Shown here one piece after another: positions 8,042 to 11,112 of a DNA stretch of 11,112 nucleotides (position 1 is the stretch's first letter; every line of letters begins with the position of its first letter). The position numbers and the translations under genes are program-made. The notes under the pieces are model-generated. The model worked only from the letters and a program-made list of their open reading frames with translations. It was not told where the DNA came from and did not search any database. Source of the stretch: Anaerolineales bacterium (GTDB lineage: Bacteria; Chloroflexota; Anaerolineae; Anaerolineales; DRMV01); assembly GCA_026985785.1 (NCBI GenBank), contig JALSPT010000144.1, positions 1 to 11,112 on the forward strand, written 5' to 3'.

Positions 8042-9253
8042 ATGAAGAAGCGATGGTTCATTTTGTTTGCTGTGCTGCTGGTGGCTGCGTTGGCACTGGC
8101 AGCGTGCGGCCAGAAGTCCACTTTCAAGTGTGACGACCCCTATGGCTGCGTCGACATCGGCCCCAACGACCCCATCAAGATCGGTGTGGCGGTGGTGTTG
8201 AGCGGCCCCAATGAGTCGCTGGGCGTGGACGAGGTCGGCGGTGTGGAAATCGCCGTCGACGACTTCACCGCAGCCAACAAGGCCTGGTTGGGTAAGCACG
8301 CCATCCAGGTGGTGAAAGAAGACGCTCAGTGCTCCGCCGAGGGTGGTCAGACCGCGGCCCAGAAACTGGCGGCGGACAAGTCCATTGTGGGCGTCATCGG
8401 CACGGCTTGCTCCAGCGCCGGTGTGCCTGCCTCCAAGATCCTCTCGGATGCGCACATCCCGATGATTTCGCCCTCCAACACCGCGCCTTCGCTGACCGCG
8501 CCGGATACGCACGCCGAGTGCTACCTGCGCACCGCCCACAACGACAAGGTGCAGGGTAAAGCAGTGGCCGAGTTCGCTTACAACGTTCTTGGCGCCCGCA
8601 CCATGGCGACCATCCATGACGGCAGCCCCTACGCTCAGCAGTTGCAGCAGGTGGCGTGCGATGTCTTCACCCAGTTGGGCGGCAAGTGCGTGGCTCAGGA
8701 GGCCATCAACGTCGGCGATACCGACATGCGCCCGGTGCTGACCAAGATTGCCACCGCCAAGCCCGACGTGCTGTATTACCCGATCTTCATCCAGGAAGGC
8801 GCCCTGATCACCCAGCAGGCGAAAGAGGTGCCCGGCCTGGAGAAGACCGTGCTGATGGGCTCCGACGGGATGATTTCGCCGGACTTCATCAAGGCAGCCG
8901 GCAAGGCGGCTGAGGGTATGTACCTCTCCGGCCCGGCAGCGGTCAACAACGAGGAGTTCAACAAGAAGTACGAGGCCAAATACGGCCAGGAACCGCCCAG
9001 CGCCTTCCACTTGCACGCTTACGACGCGGCGATGTTGCTGATGAACGCCATCAAGAAGGTGGCGGTGGTGGACAAAGACGGTACTATCCACGTCCCGCGC
9101 AAGGCGCTCTGCCAGGCGTTGTTCTCCACCAAGGACTACAAGGGCCTGACCGGTACGCTCACCTGCAATCAATACGGGGACTGCGCCGATCCGAAGATCG
9201 TGATCAACCAGATCCAGAACGGCAAATACGTCCCGGTGTGGCCTAAGAAGTAA
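8042..9253 (+). CDS. Branched-chain amino acid-type ABC transporter substrate-binding lipoprotein (LivJ/LivK family)
   Basis: This 403-residue protein captures a small amino acid-like ligand outside the membrane and delivers it to the LivH/LivM permease. It starts with a lipoprotein signal peptide (KKR, hydrophobic 6-20, lipobox LAAC with Cys22). The type I periplasmic binding fold starts at IKIGVAVVLSGP (46-57). IGTACSSAGVPAS (119-131) and MISPSNTAPSLT (141-152) line up with ligand-contact segments of E. coli LivK. Cys97 and Cys123 correspond to the known LivJ/LivK disulfide. Eight further cysteines are present, including two CX5C pairs (30/36 and 375/381), which is unusual for the family. 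The substrate could also be an amide or urea-like compound, since this family is broad. It is first in the operon and has a strong ribosome-binding site. Confidence 0.92.
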   Translation: MKKRWFILFAVLLVAALALAACGQKSTFKCDDPYGCVDIGPNDPIKIGVAVVLSGPNESLGVDEVGGVEIAVDDFTAANKAWLGKHAIQVVKEDAQCSAEGGQTAAQKLAADKSIVGVIGTACSSAGVPASKILSDAHIPMISPSNTAPSLTAPDTHAECYLRTAHNDKVQGKAVAEFAYNVLGARTMATIHDGSPYAQQLQQVACDVFTQLGGKCVAQEAINVGDTDMRPVLTKIATAKPDVLYYPIFIQEGALITQQAKEVPGLEKTVLMGSDGMISPDFIKAAGKAAEGMYLSGPAAVNNEEFNKKYEAKYGQEPPSAFHLHAYDAAMLLMNAIKKVAVVDKDGTIHVPRKALCQALFSTKDYKGLTGTLTCNQYGDCADPKIVINQIQNGKYVPVWPKK

Positions 9254-9279
9254 AGCCACTCGGTGCAGGCAAGTTTTGA

Positions 9280-9314
9280 AAGGGTGCCGGGGGATGCGGT
9301 CTTCCGGCACCCTT
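9280..9314 (+). terminator. 11-bp-stem hairpin between binding-protein and permease genes
   Basis: AAGGGTGCCGG and CCGGCACCCTT are exact reverse complements around a 13-base loop, starting 27 bases after the binding-protein stop codon. Only TTATCCC follows, so it lacks a proper U-tract. Such intercistronic hairpins after binding-protein genes usually act as partial terminators or as barriers to 3' decay, raising binding-protein levels above those of the permeases. The stem is directly visible; the role is inferred by analogy. Confidence 0.6.
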
Positions 9315-9372
9315 ATCCCGTAATAGACAGGCGTGCATGGCGTGCGGGAAGCATTTTCGGTAGGGAGGCTGT

Positions 9373-10443
9373 ATGGCTGGAAAACTGAAGCATTACCTGG
9401 AGCGCTTGAGCCTCGTAGATATCGTGGTGTGGTTGTTCGGCCTTTCCATCCTGGCCATTGCGGTGGTAGGGATGGTCGGAGCGTTGCGTAATGGCTATTA
9501 CACCAAGGAACAGTGGACGAATTTTGTGGTTTACGGCATCTCTCAGGGCGGGGTGTATGCCCTGATCGCGCTGGGGTACACCTTGGTGTATGGCATCCTC
9601 TTCATGATCAACTTTGCGCATGGCGACATTTTCATGGCGGGGGCGTTTACGGGCTACTTTCTGGCCGCCAAACTGAACCAGTACGGCTTCTATAACGCTC
9701 ATCCGATTGTTTCTCTGTTGTTGGTCATGTTGCTCGCCATGGTGACCTCGGTCATCGTTGCCCTGATCACCGAGCGCGTGGCATATCGTCCCCTGCGCCG
9801 TGCGCCGCGGTTGGTCCCACTGATTACCGCTATTGGTGCCTCGTTCACGATTGAATACACTTTCCGTGGCTTCTATGGCTCGGGCGTCGAGGCTTACCCC
9901 GAGATGACCATTCTGGCTGGTAAGACGACCGTGCTGGGTGTGCATATCCTGAAGGTGCATTTGTTGGTTATCGTGGTTTCGTTGCTGATGATGGCCGGGC
10001 TATATGCCTATGTGCAGTATACCAAGGACGGCAAGGCGATGCGTGCCGTGGCCGAGGACAAGGATGTGGCTGCGCTGATGGGTGTGGACGTCGACCGCAT
10101 CATCGTCAACACGTTCATCTTGGGCTCGGCGCTGGCTGGTATTGCAGGGGTGCTTTATGCCCTGATTTTCAAGCAGGTGCATTTCTTCATGGGCTTTATC
10201 CCTGGTATTAAAGCCTTTACGGCGGCGGTGCTGGGGGGTATCGGCAACGTGCCGGGGGCTATGCTGGGTGGCTTTTTCCTGGGTATTTTCGAGGGGTTGG
10301 GCCCTGCGCTTATCTTGGAAGGCTTGGGCATTCCGGCATCTTATCAGTTGAAAGACGTCATTGCCTTTACGCTGTTGGTGCTGGTCTTGATCTTCCGCCC
10401 CAGCGGCATTTTGGGCGAGCGTCTTTCCGAAGAAAAGGTGTAA
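9373..10443 (+). CDS. livH: Branched-chain amino acid-type ABC transporter permease, LivH family
   Basis: This 356-residue membrane protein is one half of the translocation pore. After a short cytoplasmic N-terminus and a membrane segment (about 15-37), it shows the LivH signature FVVYGISQGGVYALIALGYT (51-70) and LVYGILFMINFAHGDIFMAG (71-90). Further hydrophobic segments lie at about 111-133, 194-213, 245-265 and 283-310. The cytoplasmic loop KDGKAMRAVAEDKDVAALMGVDVDR (218-242) is the EAA-like region that docks onto the ATPases. PGIKAFTAAVLGGIGNVPGAMLGG (277-300) is also typical. An N-terminal extension of about 45 residues before the core is longer than in E. coli LivH. GGGAGG lies four bases before the ATG. 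The next gene starts 15 nt after its stop, so the two are co-transcribed. Confidence 0.94.
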   Translation: MAGKLKHYLERLSLVDIVVWLFGLSILAIAVVGMVGALRNGYYTKEQWTNFVVYGISQGGVYALIALGYTLVYGILFMINFAHGDIFMAGAFTGYFLAAKLNQYGFYNAHPIVSLLLVMLLAMVTSVIVALITERVAYRPLRRAPRLVPLITAIGASFTIEYTFRGFYGSGVEAYPEMTILAGKTTVLGVHILKVHLLVIVVSLLMMAGLYAYVQYTKDGKAMRAVAEDKDVAALMGVDVDRIIVNTFILGSALAGIAGVLYALIFKQVHFFMGFIPGIKAFTAAVLGGIGNVPGAMLGGFFLGIFEGLGPALILEGLGIPASYQLKDVIAFTLLVLVLIFRPSGILGERLSEEKV

Positions 10444-10458
10444 TCGAGGCGGTGCGTC

Positions 10459-11112
10459 ATGGAAACTCAAGGCTCTCTATGGAAAAAAGCCTTCAATGCC
10501 GGTTTGCTTACCGGCGGGGTGGCGTTGTATGTCACCCTGGTAGGGCTGGTTACGGCGTTTAGCAAGCGAGAGGTGGTGGTCGGCCTTTCACTGGGGCATA
10601 TCACCCTGCTGCTTTCCACCGGCGCCGTCCTGTTGGTATATGCTATGCGTAACCGCACCACCCGGGGGGATACCATCGTCCGCACCGCGTTTGCGGGCGG
10701 TATTGGTGCCTTTTTGCTGGCCTTGTATCCCTTTTTGGGTCAGTGGGTAGATTTCCATTTTGTGTTTGTGCGCACCTCGCCCCATCTTTACCAGTTGCTT
10801 CGGTTTGGGCAGGGGCCGGTGGCTGGTTTGGTGCTCTTGACCGTCTTGGGGGCTGTGTGGGGTGCTATCTTAGGAGCGGTCAGCACCATCGAGGATTTCT
10901 GGCGCAAGACCTTGATTGAAGCCACCCTGATTACCATTACCGTGGGTATGCTCTCGGATTTGTTCAAGGGTATGACCATTGGGTGGATTTTCGAACCTTT
11001 CTTCAACGCCAGCGGCTTGAATTACATCGGTACTCCCCTTGTTTTCCTTTTGAGTGTGGCTTATTCGTGGTTGGGCAAGCGCCGTAAGGAGATGAAGGCT
11101 GCCGAAGCGGGT
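10459..11112 (+). CDS. Polytopic membrane protein in LivM position, N-terminal part (runs off window)
   Basis: The open frame has 218 residues without a stop and continues past the right edge. By position, 15 nt after livH and with a GAGGCGGTG ribosome-binding stretch, the LivM permease is expected. Six hydrophobic segments are visible at about 14-34, 41-63, 76-93, 119-141, 152-169 and 190-205, then a basic stretch GKRRKEMKAAEAG (206-218). The canonical LivM core (the ALGLNLLVGYAGQLSLGHAAF-type region) is not clearly present; only GLSLGHITLLL (42-52) is faintly similar. I favour a LivM with a long N-terminal membrane extension and the core beyond the window. A separate accessory membrane subunit ending soon after residue 218 is also possible. 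LivG and LivF ATPases should follow. Confidence 0.65.
   Translation, partial: METQGSLWKKAFNAGLLTGGVALYVTLVGLVTAFSKREVVVGLSLGHITLLLSTGAVLLVYAMRNRTTRGDTIVRTAFAGGIGAFLLALYPFLGQWVDFHFVFVRTSPHLYQLLRFGQGPVAGLVLLTVLGAVWGAILGAVSTIEDFWRKTLIEATLITITVGMLSDLFKGMTIGWIFEPFFNASGLNYIGTPLVFLLSVAYSWLGKRRKEMKAAEAG

Noticed and set aside
8006..9310. A 434-codon open frame on the minus strand opposite the binding-protein gene
   Set aside because: It is the mirror of a well-supported lipoprotein gene. The translation is rich in His, Arg and Gly with no recognisable domain, as expected from GC-rich antisense frames.

Overview
The window looks like chromosomal DNA from a GC-rich free-living bacterium, most likely Chloroflexota (Anaerolineae-like). 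This placement rests on protein style (a eukaryotic-type kinase fused to a TolB-like propeller, and the Liv substrate-binding lipoprotein), not on a marker-gene comparison. No mobile element, CRISPR array, tRNA or rRNA was seen.

Left part (1-7756), all on the minus strand and read from high to low coordinates: gyrB (GTG start), then 13 nt further a Ser/Thr protein kinase with one membrane segment and an outer beta-propeller, then a 102-nt gap with a strong GC hairpin, then xpt, guaA (3-nt gap), an unrecognised polytopic membrane protein (10-nt gap) and the 5' end of secD (54-nt gap), which runs off the window edge. The short gaps suggest one or two transcription units. xpt and guaA are consecutive steps: Xpt makes XMP from xanthine, and GuaA aminates XMP to GMP.

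Middle (7757-8041): a divergent intergenic region. It holds a good sigma-70-type promoter facing right, a perfect 10-bp inverted repeat where transcription should begin, a further foldable leader stretch and a strong Shine-Dalgarno sequence.

Right part (8042-11112), plus strand: a branched-chain amino acid (or related small amide/amino acid) ABC importer operon. It has a lipoprotein substrate-binding protein, an 11-bp-stem hairpin, the LivH-type permease, and the start of a second membrane protein. That last protein sits in the LivM position, but its first 218 residues show no clear LivM core, suggesting a long N-terminal membrane extension or a separate extra subunit. The two ATPases (LivG, LivF) are expected beyond the window.

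Most of the window is ordinary housekeeping and transport. The less ordinary items are the liv leader structures, the paired CX5C motifs in the binding protein, three G-quadruplex-type motifs in the kinase linkers, the atypical second permease N-terminus and the uncharacterised membrane protein between guaA and secD. I did not find convincing evidence of a wholly new system.
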